Origin: DASRFA01 sp035651755
Lineage (GTDB): Bacteria > Desulfobacterota > Binatia > UBA12015
Length of the DNA stretch: 64,000 nt
Assembly: GCA_035651755.1 (NCBI GenBank)
Contig: DASRFA010000013.1
Location: 1-64,000, forward strand
Reading direction: 5' to 3'
Shown here: piece by piece, positions 42,129 through 50,722 of the stretch
How the letters are laid out: every line of letters begins with the position of its first letter
How positions within the stretch are numbered: position 1 is the first letter of the stretch
Translations under genes and position numbers: made by a program
Notes under the pieces: model-generated
Told to the model about the DNA's origin: nothing
Database searches by the model: none
What the model saw: the letters and a program-made list of their open reading frames with translations, nothing else

Positions 42129-43597
42129 TCGACGGCCTAAAGCCCTATCCTGCGATGAAGGACTCCGGGGTGCCGTGGCTGGGGGAGGTGCCGGCGCATT
42201 GGGGAGTGCAACCCATCGGGAGACTCGGCCAGCTATTCAAGGGGAACGGTGGCAATAGGGGGGATGAAGTCCCCGCCGGCGTGCCGTGTGTTCGCTACGG
42301 CGATCTCTACACAAGGCACGAGTTCTTCATACGCAGTACCAAGGCCTGCGTTTCCCCGGTGCGGGCGCCGGACTACACGCCGGTCCGTTACGGGGACGTC
42401 CTGTTTGCCGCGAGCGGGGAGACGATCGAGGACATAGGCAAGTCCGCTGTCAATCTTCTCGACACCGACGCGCGTTGTGGAGGCGACGTTCTTCTGCTCC
42501 GTCCGGAAGTCGAGGCAGTACCCGAATTCCTCGGTTACGCCTGCGACTCAGTTTCCTCACGCAATCAGAAGGCGTGCATGGGACGCGGCTTCACTGTCGT
42601 GCATATCTATGGGAGTCAGCTCAAGCAGCTGGTGCTGACGCTCCCCTCGCTTCCCGAACAAGCCGCCATCGTCCGCTTCCTCGACCACGCGGACCGGCGG
42701 ATTCGGCGGTACATCCGCGCCAAGCAAAAGCTGATCAAGCTGCTGGAGGAGCAGAAGCAGGCCATCATCCACCGCGCCGTCACCCGCGGCCTCGACCCCA
42801 ACGTCCGCCTCAAACCCTCCGGCGTGGAGTGGCTGGGCGATGTGCCGGAACATTGGGAGATCTTGAAGTTGGCGCGAGTGGTCGCTGATGGTCCGCGAAA
42901 CGGCATTTCCCCGGCTGTCGACGAACGGGGGAGCATCGAGTCGTTTTCTATATCTGCAATCCGCAATGGTCAGGTCGATGTCCGAGACGGGGACAAGAAG
43001 TACGTCTCAGGAGACAAGACGTCCTTGGAGGAAGCGTACCGTCTTCTATGTGGTGACGTGCTTCTTGTCCGGGGCAATGGAAACCTCCGTCTGGTCGGAA
43101 AAGCCGGTCTCGTAGCGCGCGACATGCCCGGCCGCGTCTATCCGGATCTGCTCATGCGCATTCGCCTGGCGCCCAGGTGCTTGCCGCAGTTCTTGGTTGC
43201 TTTGCTGACTTGCACAACAGGTCGGGATCAGATCGAAACGGCGGCTCGGACGGCAGTAGGTACGTTCAAGATCAACAACCAACAAGTACGTCAGATGTGC
43301 TTCGCCTTTCCTCCGGTGGCCGAACAGGAAGGGATTCTACGCTCGTTGGACGATAAGCTGAGTGCCATCACGGTCGCCCTTTCTCACGGCGAGGAGGAAA
43401 TCGACCTCCTCCGCGAATACCGAACCCGCCTGATTGCCGACGTCGTCACCGGCAAGCTCGACGTGCGCGAGGCGGCGGCGCGTCTGCCGGACGAGGTCGA
43501 GGAGCCCGAGCCGCTCGACGAGGTCGAGGCCGAGGGCGACACCGATGAGGTAGGCGGTGACGAGGCAGACGCCGTGCCGGAGGAGGCCGAGGCATGA
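42125..43597 (+). CDS. hsdS: Type I restriction-modification specificity subunit
   Basis: A 490-residue protein with two target-recognition domains. Each half opens with the same motif: KDSGVPWLGEVPAHW at ~13 and KPSGVEWLGDVPEHW at ~224. Each ends in a conserved helical repeat: LPEQAAIVRFLDHADRRI and VAEQEGILRSLDDKLSAI. The two TRDs set the bipartite recognition site. Base composition within the TRDs (around 42400-42620 and 42940-43330) is clearly lower in GC than the flanks, as is usual for exchanged TRDs. The C-terminal ~36 residues are a strongly acidic Glu/Asp-rich tail not found in standard HsdS. ATG 42125 and TGA 43597 both overlap neighbours by 4 nt. Confidence 0.95.
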   Translation: MIDGLKPYPAMKDSGVPWLGEVPAHWGVQPIGRLGQLFKGNGGNRGDEVPAGVPCVRYGDLYTRHEFFIRSTKACVSPVRAPDYTPVRYGDVLFAASGETIEDIGKSAVNLLDTDARCGGDVLLLRPEVEAVPEFLGYACDSVSSRNQKACMGRGFTVVHIYGSQLKQLVLTLPSLPEQAAIVRFLDHADRRIRRYIRAKQKLIKLLEEQKQAIIHRAVTRGLDPNVRLKPSGVEWLGDVPEHWEILKLARVVADGPRNGISPAVDERGSIESFSISAIRNGQVDVRDGDKKYVSGDKTSLEEAYRLLCGDVLLVRGNGNLRLVGKAGLVARDMPGRVYPDLLMRIRLAPRCLPQFLVALLTCTTGRDQIETAARTAVGTFKINNQQVRQMCFAFPPVAEQEGILRSLDDKLSAITVALSHGEEEIDLLREYRTRLIADVVTGKLDVREAAARLPDEVEEPEPLDEVEAEGDTDEVGGDEADAVPEEAEA

Positions 43598-46500
43598 CCA
43601 CCGACACCTCCGAGCGCAGCCTCGAGCGGCTGATCTGCACGGCGCTGACCGGCTCGGCCTGCGATCCGGGGCCGGTCAAGGCCGACGCCGTCCACGAGCG
43701 CCCGGCCGTCTACGGTGCGGGCTGGATCTGCGGCGCGCCCGAGGACTACGACCGCGAGTACTGCGTGGACCTCGCGCAGCTCTCGGCCTTCCTCCGCGAG
43801 ACGCAGCCGGAGGTCTGCGACGCGCTCGACCTCGGCCAGGACGGGCCGACGCGGCGCAAGTTCCTAGCACGGCTCCAGGGCGAGATCACCAAGCGCGGCA
43901 CCATCGACGTGTTGCGCCACGGGCTCAAGCACGGCCCGCACCATCTCGACCTCTTCTACGGCACGCCCTCGCCGGGCAACGCCAAGGCCGCCGAGCGCTA
44001 CGCCCAGAACCGCTTCAACGTCACGCGCCAGTTCCGCTACAGCCGCGACGAGACGCAGCGCGCGCTCGACCTGGGCCTCTTCATCAACGGCCTGCCTGTC
44101 GCCACCTTCGAGCTCAAGAACAGCCTGACCAAGCAGACGGTCGCGGACGCGATCGAGCAGTACCAACGCGACCGCGACCAGCGCGAGAAGCTCTTCGAGC
44201 TCGGCCGCTGCGTCGTTCACTTCGCCGTGGACGACCACGAGGTGCGCTTCTGCACGCACCTCACCGGCAAGGACTCCTGGTTCCTGCCCTTCAACCAGGG
44301 CTGGAACGACGGCGCGGGCAACCCGCCCAACCCGAACGGCCTGAAGACCGACTACCTCTGGAAGCGCATCCTCACCCGCGCCGGCTTGACCGACATCCTC
44401 GAGAACTACGCGCAGGTCGTCGAGACCAAGGACGAGAAGACCGGCAGGAAGAGGGCGGTGCAGATCTGGCCCCGCTTCCATCAGCTCGACGTGGTTCGGA
44501 AGCTCCTCGCCGACGCGAAGGAACACGGCGCCGGCAAGCGCTACCTGATCCAGCATTCGGCGGGCAGCGGCAAGTCGAACTCGATCGCCTGGCTGGCGCA
44601 CCAGCTCATCGGCCTCGAGAAGGACGACGCAAAGGCCTTCGACTCGATCATCGTCGTCACCGACCGCACGATCCTCGATAAGCAGATCCGCGACACCGTC
44701 AAGCAGTTCGCGCAGGTCGGCGCGACCGTCGGCCACGCCGAGCACTCTGGCGACCTGCGGAAGTTCATCGCCGAGGGGAAGAAGATCATTATCTCGACGG
44801 TGCAGAAGTTCCCGTTCATCCTCGACGAGATCGGAAGCGAGCACCGCGGGCGCCGCTTCGCGATCATCATCGACGAGGCGCACTCGAGCCAGGGAGGCCG
44901 CACGTCGGCGGCGCTCTCGATGGCGCTCTCGACGGCCGGCGCCGAAGAAGACGACGAGACGCTCGAGGACAAGATCAACCGCCTGATGGAGGCAAAAAAG
45001 CTGCTGCCGAACGCGAGCTACTTCGCCTTCACCGCGACCCCGAAGAACAAGACGCTCGAGATCTTCGGGAAGCCCGAGCCGCAGCCCGACGGCACGGTCA
45101 AGCGTCGACCCTTCCATGCCTACACCATGAAGCAGGCGACCCAGGAAGGGTTCATCCTCGACGTGCTGAGGCACTACGCACCCGTCGAGAGCTACTACAG
45201 GCTCGTCAAGAAGGTCGAGGGCGACCCCGAGTTCGACACCAAGCGCGCAAGGAAGAAGCTGCGCCGCTACGTGGAGAGCCACGACCACGCGATCCGGCTG
45301 AAGGCCGAGATCGTGGTGGACCATTTTCACGAGCAGGTGCTCGCGCTGAACAAAATCGGCGGCGAGGCGCGCGCGATGGTCGTCACGAGCGGCATCGACC
45401 GCGCCATCCAGTACTACCACGCCATCCGCGACTACCTCGTCGAGCGCAAGAGTCGCCATCGGGCCATCGTCGCGTTCTCGGGCGAGCACGAGTACGGCAG
45501 CGCGATGGTGACCGAGGCGTCGCTGAACGGCTTCGCATCGAGCCAGATCCCCGACCGGATCCAGGAAGAGCCGTATCGGTTCCTCATCTGCGCGGACAAG
45601 TTCCAGACCGGCTACGACGAGCCGCTGCTGCACACGATGTACGTCGACAAGACGCTGTCGGGCATCAAGGCGGTGCAGACGCTCTCCCGGCTCAACCGCG
45701 CTCATCCCAAGAAGCACGACGTCTTCGTGCTCGACTTCATGAACGACGCCGACACGATCCAGGAGGCCTTCGCCGACTACTACCGCACGACGATCCTCGC
45801 CGAGGAGACCGACCCGAACAAGCTGCACGATCTGAAGGCCGCTCTCGACGGCCATCAGATCTACTCCGACGCGCAGATCGGCGACTTCGTCGCGCTCTAC
45901 CTCGGCGGAGCAGACCGCGATCGACTCGACCCGATCCTCGATGCCTGCGTGGCGGTCTACAAGCAGCAGCTCGACGAGGATGGGCAGGTCGACTTCAAGA
46001 GCGATGCGAAGACGTTCCTGCGCACGTACGGCTTTCTCTCGTCGGTTCTGCCGTACACCGACGCCGTGTGGGAGAAGCTCTCGATCTTTCTGACCTTCCT
46101 CGTTCCGAAGCTGCCGGCCCCCGTCGAGGAGGACCTCTCGAAGGGAATCCTCGAGTCGATCGACATGGACAGCTACCGCGTCGAGAAGCAGGCGGTGGTG
46201 CGCATCCAGCTCCCCGACGCGGAGGCAGAGATCGAACCTGTCCCTACGGCCGGCGGAGGGCACAGGCCTGAGCCCGAACTCGATCGACTCTCGAATATCC
46301 TGAGGACCTTCAACGACCAGTTCGGCAACATCGCTTGGACTGACGCCGACCGTGTGCACAAGCTCATCACCGAGGACATCCCGAGCCGCGTCGCGGCTGA
46401 CAAGGCGTACCAGAACGCGCGGCAGTACTCCGACAAGCAGAACGCCCGCATCGAACACGACAAGGCGCTCGCACGCGTAATGACGGCCGTCCTCAAGGAC

Positions 46501-46605
46501 GACACCGAGCTGTTCAAGCAGTTTATGGACAACGAGGGTTTCCGGCGCTGGCTGACGGACACGGTGTTCGGGCTTACGTATGAGTCGTCCAAGGCTGCAG
46601 GCTAA
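43594..46605 (+). CDS. hsdR: Type I restriction enzyme motor/nuclease subunit
   Basis: A 1003-residue protein. N-terminal PD-(D/E)xK nuclease: Asp159 (ALDLGLFINGLP) and Glu173-x-Lys175 (TFELKN), followed by QxxxY-like DAIEQYQRDRDQ. SF2 translocase: Walker A HSAGSGKSNS with Lys327, DEAH box at 427-430 (IIDEAHSSQGG), FTATPKNKT (motif III), and a second RecA lobe with DKFQTGYDEPLLHTMYVDK and LSRLNR. The helical C-terminal domain follows. All catalytic motifs are present and the length is normal, so restriction should be active. The ATG overlaps the hsdS stop. Confidence 0.96.
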   Translation: MTTDTSERSLERLICTALTGSACDPGPVKADAVHERPAVYGAGWICGAPEDYDREYCVDLAQLSAFLRETQPEVCDALDLGQDGPTRRKFLARLQGEITKRGTIDVLRHGLKHGPHHLDLFYGTPSPGNAKAAERYAQNRFNVTRQFRYSRDETQRALDLGLFINGLPVATFELKNSLTKQTVADAIEQYQRDRDQREKLFELGRCVVHFAVDDHEVRFCTHLTGKDSWFLPFNQGWNDGAGNPPNPNGLKTDYLWKRILTRAGLTDILENYAQVVETKDEKTGRKRAVQIWPRFHQLDVVRKLLADAKEHGAGKRYLIQHSAGSGKSNSIAWLAHQLIGLEKDDAKAFDSIIVVTDRTILDKQIRDTVKQFAQVGATVGHAEHSGDLRKFIAEGKKIIISTVQKFPFILDEIGSEHRGRRFAIIIDEAHSSQGGRTSAALSMALSTAGAEEDDETLEDKINRLMEAKKLLPNASYFAFTATPKNKTLEIFGKPEPQPDGTVKRRPFHAYTMKQATQEGFILDVLRHYAPVESYYRLVKKVEGDPEFDTKRARKKLRRYVESHDHAIRLKAEIVVDHFHEQVLALNKIGGEARAMVVTSGIDRAIQYYHAIRDYLVERKSRHRAIVAFSGEHEYGSAMVTEASLNGFASSQIPDRIQEEPYRFLICADKFQTGYDEPLLHTMYVDKTLSGIKAVQTLSRLNRAHPKKHDVFVLDFMNDADTIQEAFADYYRTTILAEETDPNKLHDLKAALDGHQIYSDAQIGDFVALYLGGADRDRLDPILDACVAVYKQQLDEDGQVDFKSDAKTFLRTYGFLSSVLPYTDAVWEKLSIFLTFLVPKLPAPVEEDLSKGILESIDMDSYRVEKQAVVRIQLPDAEAEIEPVPTAGGGHRPEPELDRLSNILRTFNDQFGNIAWTDADRVHKLITEDIPSRVAADKAYQNARQYSDKQNARIEHDKALARVMTAVLKDDTELFKQFMDNEGFRRWLTDTVFGLTYESSKAAG

Positions 46606-46718
46606 CAATGAACCTGCCGGTCGCCGTCGGCACCCGCAGCTTCGGCAGGCGGTTTCCTCCTTCACGGTCCAGCGACGCTTCCAGGCCAGCTTGGGAAATG
46701 GCGAATCCGGTCCGCCGG

Positions 46719-47259
46719 TCAGCACAGTGACGCGAGCTGCCTCGCGCCCTGCGCCATCACGCCGCGATAGATGTCCTTCGGCACGCTTGGGTCGCCCGCC
46801 ATGAGCTTGAGCGTGTGCCCGCGCGGCACGAACGCTTCCCGCACCACGACGTCGTTGCCGCCCGTCGCGCGGAGGCCGCTCACGTGCCAGGTGTCTACGA
46901 TCTCCGCCTGGTCGGGCGGGACGACGAGCATCCGCACCTCGGGCTCTCCCGGCACGGCACCGTCGCGCGGACGACCGTCCTCGCGCATCACGCAGCCGAC
47001 CACGGGGAGGTCGGCATGCAGCGATCCCGATGCCCACGCCCAGCGCCCCGTGACGCGCCAGCCGCCCTGGACCGCGTCGGCCGCTCCGGTCGGCGCGGCC
47101 GCCGCCGGCGCACATCACGTCCGGGCGGCGCTCGTAAAACGCCGCGAAGGCCTCCGCGGAGTAGCGCGAGAGGATCGCGGGCGCCTCGCTCCCGATCGCG
47201 ACCAGCCCGTCGATCCGCCCGACGCCGCGACCATCTCGACGTCGACAGCAGCTCGCCAT
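46719..47259 (-). pseudogene. Frameshifted fragment of an acyl-CoA-dehydrogenase-fold flavoprotein
   Basis: Read leftward, three frames carry pieces of one protein. First EMVAASGGSTGW near 47235. Then AILSRYSAEAFAAFYERRPD in another frame up to about 47110. Then PTGAADAVQGGWRVTGRWAW through DTWHVSGLRATGGNDVVVRE in a third frame. These match, in order, the middle of HsaA/HpaB-like or ACAD-type flavin enzymes. The N-terminal ~100 and C-terminal ~150 residues are missing. At least two frameshifts plus truncation at both ends mark it as dead. It abuts the end of the hsd operon, so it is probably older chromosome disrupted by the island. Confidence 0.7.
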
Positions 47260-47285
47260 CCGGGCTCCGATCGCGCGACACAGGA

Positions 47286-47340
47286 GACTATTTACATTTC
47301 TAGGCGCAACTCTTAATAGTCGCCCGGCCTATTCAGAGTT
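47286..47340 (+). promoter_or_regulatory. AT-rich promoter and dyads ahead of fic
   Basis: TTTACA (47291-47296), 17 bp, then TAATAG (47314-47319) fits a sigma-70 promoter. GACTATT (286-292) is complementary to AATAGTC (315-321), and AACTCT (308-313) to AGAGTT (335-340), so the promoter is flanked and overlapped by inverted repeats. This short AT-rich patch stands out strongly in its GC-rich setting. Autoregulation by the C-terminal winged helix of the Fic protein is a possibility. Confidence 0.55.
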
Positions 47341-47359
47341 GCTGACCAGCGCCTCGGCC

Positions 47360-48523
47360 ATGACGCGCGGAGAAACAGGGACCTACGAGGTGACGAATGC
47401 CGGCGGCGAGCCCGTCCGCGCCTTCGTGCCCCGACCCCTCCCGCCGAGCCCGCCCCTCGCGTTCGACGGCGATCTGCAGAGATCCCTCGAGGCTGCCGTG
47501 CTCGCCGTCGGCCGGCTCGACGGCGTCTCGACGCTGCTGCCCGACAAGTCGCTCTTCCTCTACAGCTACGTCCGCAAGGAGGCCGTGCTCTCCTCGCAGA
47601 TCGAGGGAACGCAGTCGTCGCTGTCCGACCTCCTGCTGTTCGAGCTCGACGAGGCGCCAGGGGTGCCGTTGGACGACGTGGTCGAGGTGTCCAACTACGT
47701 CGCGGCACTCGACCACGGGCTCGCCCGGCTACGCGGAGGCTTCCCGCTCTCGAACCGCCTGATCCGCGAGATCCATGGCGAGCTTCTCGCTCGTGGGCGA
47801 GGAAGCGGCAAAGACGCGGGCGAGTTCCGCCGCTCGCAGAACTGGATCGGCGGCAGCCGGCCGGGAAACGCGACCTTCGTGCCGCCGCCGCATCCGATGG
47901 TGGCCGACTGCATGTCAGCCTTGGAGAGCTTCCTTCACGCGGAGAACGACGGCCTGCCGGTCCTCGTTCGGGCCGGCCTCGCGCACGTTCAGTTCGAGAC
48001 CATCCATCCCTTTCTCGACGGCAACGGCCGGGTGGGTCGGCTGCTCATCACGTTTCTGCTTTGCCACGCGGGGGTTCTCCGCGATCCGTTGCTCTATCTG
48101 AGTCTCTATTTGAAGCAGCGCCGCCAGGACTACTACTCGCTGCTCGACCTCGTGCGGCGCGAAGGTGACTGGGAGGCGTGGCTCTCCTTCTTCTTGGAGG
48201 GCGTTCGCGTGACCGCGGACGGAGCGGTCGAGACCGCGGGGCGGCTGTCCACCCTTTTCCGCGAGCATCGTGCGGAGATCGAAGCCAAGGGACGGCGAGG
48301 CGGTTCGGCACTGCGCGTGCACGAGGCGATCAAGGCACGCCCGATCCTCTCCATGCCGGACATTTGCCGCGCGACCGGGCTCTCCTTCCCGGCCGCGTCG
48401 TCCGCGATGAGCCTGCTCGTCGAGATGAGGATCGCGCGCGAGATGACCGGGAAACGCCGCAACCGGCTGTTCGTGTACGACCGCTACCTCTCGATCCTGA
48501 ACGAGGGGACGGAGCCGCTCTGA
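47360..48523 (+). CDS. Fic-family protein with winged-helix tail
   Basis: A 387-residue Fic protein that would transfer AMP (or another nucleotide) to a target hydroxyl. The catalytic loop is HPFLDGNGRVGR, with His216. The inhibitory motif SSQIEGT (78-84, Glu82) lies N-terminal to it, making this an autoinhibited class II Fic. N-terminal DUF4172-like helical region; C-terminal winged helix (~315-380: RVHEAIKARPILSMPDICRA). I chose ATG 47360; a TTG seven codons upstream is possible. Same strand as hsdR but with its own promoter, separated by a pseudogene on the other strand. Confidence 0.9.
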   Translation: MTRGETGTYEVTNAGGEPVRAFVPRPLPPSPPLAFDGDLQRSLEAAVLAVGRLDGVSTLLPDKSLFLYSYVRKEAVLSSQIEGTQSSLSDLLLFELDEAPGVPLDDVVEVSNYVAALDHGLARLRGGFPLSNRLIREIHGELLARGRGSGKDAGEFRRSQNWIGGSRPGNATFVPPPHPMVADCMSALESFLHAENDGLPVLVRAGLAHVQFETIHPFLDGNGRVGRLLITFLLCHAGVLRDPLLYLSLYLKQRRQDYYSLLDLVRREGDWEAWLSFFLEGVRVTADGAVETAGRLSTLFREHRAEIEAKGRRGGSALRVHEAIKARPILSMPDICRATGLSFPAASSAMSLLVEMRIAREMTGKRRNRLFVYDRYLSILNEGTEPL

Positions 48524-48692
48524 CCGCCGAGCGCAAGCCGCCGAAGGGCGACGACGCCAGCCCCCATCGCGTCCGCGGGACACGCGGGAACGCCGAAAGC
48601 AGAGACAGTGACGCGAACGGGACGGAGGTGCGGGATCGCGCGCGTCGCGCTGCGGAAACCGGCCGCGAAGGACCGAGACGCCGTGCGCTCGA

Positions 48693-49673
48693 TCACAGGT
48701 ACGACAGCGCCCAGTGTCGCCGGGTACGCTTGACGTCCCCCCACCACCGGCAGAGCGGGTACAGCAGCGCGACGACCGCGACCGTCGCGACGTAGACGAC
48801 GGGCAGCGAGAACCCGAGCCCGGCGATGCGCTCGGGAGCGGTGTGCCCGTTCTCGAAGTATCCGAAGAGCCCGCTCGGGTCGCGACCCGCGGCCGCGTTC
48901 GCGACGACCGCCGCCGCGTGCACGACGTAGATGTGGATGACGTAGAAGAAGAACGGCACGGCGCCGAAGACGGCGAGTTCGTTCGTCACGAAGCGCGGTA
49001 GGCGCGCGATCACCGGCCAGAGCGAAAGCACGAGGCCGAGCGTCACGAGCACGTAGAGGAGCGACGGCGGGTACTTCGTCACGTCGAGGAACGACATCGC
49101 CGTCGCCACGGCCGAGCCCTGCACCGTCCACGGCCGCGCGTCGCCGACCACGTTCAGCGCACGCAGGACGACGAACGCGACGAGCATCGCGACGCCGATC
49201 CGCCCGAGCTTCCGATCACGCACCCGTGCCGGCTCGACGAAGATCGCGCCGAGCCCGTACCCGAGCGCCATCACGCCGATCCAGGGCAGCACCGGGTAGG
49301 CTGCGAAGCCGATCGGCGGGCCGCCGACGCGTAGGACCCCGCCCTCGTGCAGCAGCGTCCAGAGCCACGCGGCGGCGCCGAGCCGGCCCGGAGCGATCGG
49401 ATCGAGCAGGTTGTGCCCGCACACGATCGCGACACCGACGGCGAGCACGGCAGCGCGCGGCGCCCACACGAGCGGCGCGAGCGCGATCATCGACCACCCG
49501 ATCGCCCAGATCACCTGCAGGAAGAGCGGCCAAGGCACCGTGAACGCCCAGCCGAAGCTCACGACCGTGATCTCGAGGACGACGAGCCAGAGCCCGCGCG
49601 TCGCGAGCAGCCACGACAGCTCGCGCACCGGCTTGCCGCGCGCGAGCTGGAGCCAGCTCGACAGTCCCGCGGG
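48693..49673 (-). pseudogene. 5'-truncated DUF1624/heparan-acetyltransferase-like membrane protein
   Basis: From about 49673 leftward the frame reads a DUF1624-type acyltransferase core: LARGKPVRELSWLLATRGLW, several hydrophobic helices, PWIGVMALGYGLGAIF, and PFFFYVIHIYVVHAAAVV. The family's N-terminal start (a conserved R-x-x-SLDVLRG segment and the first membrane helices with the catalytic region) is absent. Upstream the frame continues into sequence antisense to the vapB gene, with no plausible start codon at the break. The 5' end has apparently been lost where the toxin-antitoxin pairs now begin. The C-terminus (WALSYL) is intact. Confidence 0.7.
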
Positions 49674-49751
49674 ACGAGAACCTACCCCGCCGCTCTCGCG
49701 ATGAGCCGCCTCCTTGTGTAGCGTGATGTGTAAACGTACGCGGAGGACGGA

Positions 49752-49961
49752 ATGGCAACCAATCTGGCCCTCGACGACGCGCTCATCGAGCAGGCCCGCC
49801 GCGCGGGCAAGCACCGAACGAAAAAAGAAGCCGTCACCTCGGCGCTGCGCGAGTACGTACGGCGCCGGCGGCAGCTCCAGATCCTCGACCTCGTCGGCCA
49901 GGTGCCGTTCGACGAGAGCTACGACCACAAGCCCCTTCGCCATCGCAAGCGGCGTCCGTGA
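49752..49961 (+). CDS. vapB: VapB-type antitoxin
   Basis: A 69-residue protein, MATNLALDDALIEQARRAGK and onward. The basic N-terminal half with the TKKEAVTSALREYVRRRR segment is the ribbon-helix-helix of the VapB_antitoxin (type II) family, and LDLVGQVPFDESYDHK is the toxin-binding end. CGGAGGAC precedes the ATG. Its TGA overlaps the GTG of the PIN toxin. It should repress its own promoter as a complex with the toxin. Confidence 0.88.
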   Translation: MATNLALDDALIEQARRAGKHRTKKEAVTSALREYVRRRRQLQILDLVGQVPFDESYDHKPLRHRKRRP

Positions 49962-50392
49962 TCCTGATCGACACGCCGATCTGGTCGCTTGCGCTGCGCC
50001 GGCGAAGGGGCGCCCTGAGCCGCCAGGAAGAGCGCGACGTCGCGGAGTGGGAGCGCCTCGTGCGCGCCGGCAGCGCGGCCCTGATCGGCCCCATCCGGCA
50101 AGAGGTGCTGTCGGGCGTGCGCGACGAGCGGTCGTGGGAGCGCCTGCGCACCGCGTTGCGCCCGTTTCCCGATCTCCCGATCGCCACCGCAGACTACGAA
50201 CGCGCGGCAGACTTCTTCAACCGGTGTCGGCGGCGCGGCATCACGGGCAGCGCGATCGATCTGCTGATCTGCGCCGTCTCGTTCCGCTTCGCGACGCCGG
50301 TGTACACGACCGATAACGACTTCAAGCGCTATGCCGCGGTGCTGGACCTGGAGCTGCATTCACCGCGCGTGGCTACCGGCCGGTCACACTGA
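49958..50392 (+). CDS. vapC: VapC-type PIN ribonuclease toxin
   Basis: A 144-residue PIN-domain protein starting at GTG 49958. Acidic residues: Asp5 in ILIDTPIWSLAL, Glu in RQEVLSG, Asp in GSAIDLLICAVS, and Asp in YTTDNDFKR; these make the Mg-dependent RNase centre. VapC toxins cut tRNA or rRNA. GTGA overlap with vapB. C-terminal ~12 residues (SPRVATGRSH) are probably a tail. Confidence 0.88.
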   Translation: MILIDTPIWSLALRRRRGALSRQEERDVAEWERLVRAGSAALIGPIRQEVLSGVRDERSWERLRTALRPFPDLPIATADYERAADFFNRCRRRGITGSAIDLLICAVSFRFATPVYTTDNDFKRYAAVLDLELHSPRVATGRSH

Positions 50393-50449
50393 GAATCACG
50401 AAGCCGGCCGGAACGTGTGCCGCCACATTTGTGAGCGGCGGCGATCGGT

Positions 50450-50463
50450 GTAAGACGCCTTAC
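50450..50463 (+). promoter_or_regulatory. Small dyad before the AbrB-type antitoxin gene
   Basis: GTAAG (450-454) and CTTAC (459-463) flank ACGC directly before the GTG start at 50465. AbrB-type antitoxins bind short palindromes at their own promoter, so this is a candidate operator. A GC-rich imperfect repeat (GCCGCC ... GGCGGC) lies just upstream. Confidence 0.35.
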
Positions 50464-50464
50464 C

Positions 50465-50722
50465 GTGGAAGCCCGACTCTCGAGCAAAGGGCAGCTCGTG
50501 CTGCCGAGCCGCGTGCGGCGCAAGCTCGGAATCGAGCCCGGCGATTCCCTCGCCGTCCGTATCGAGCGCGGCAAGATCGTCTTGAGCACGAAGGGCCGCC
50601 GTCCCAGGAAGGCGCGGCTCACGACCAGCCGGAGAACCGGTCTACCGGTGATCGACGCAGGCCCGGAGGCCGCCCAGGTCACGAGCGAGATGGTCGAGCG
50701 GCTGCTCGACGAGCTTCCGTGA
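50465..50722 (+). CDS. AbrB/SpoVT-type swapped-hairpin antitoxin
   Basis: An 85-residue protein from GTG 50465. The N-terminal EARLSSKGQLVLPSRVRRKL and GIEPGDSLAVRIERGKIVL are the classic AbrB/MazE-like swapped-hairpin DNA-binding domain. The C-terminal half is the likely toxin-wrapping region, ending EMVERLLDELP. It overlaps the PIN toxin by GTGA. Second toxin-antitoxin pair in a row. Confidence 0.88.
   Translation: MEARLSSKGQLVLPSRVRRKLGIEPGDSLAVRIERGKIVLSTKGRRPRKARLTTSRRTGLPVIDAGPEAAQVTSEMVERLLDELP

Noticed and set aside
46613..46649. Terminator after hsdR (CCTGCCG/CGGCAGG)
   Set aside because: Arms are only 7 bp with a 23-nt loop, too weak to call.
46580..46804. A 74-codon plus-strand frame after hsdR
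   Set aside because: It overlaps the hsdR end and the pseudogene, has no ribosome site and matches nothing known.
43864..47259. A 1131-codon minus-strand open frame opposite hsdR
   Set aside because: Only its first ~55 codons carry protein-like sequence, and these belong to the flavoenzyme pseudogene; the rest is antisense to hsdR.
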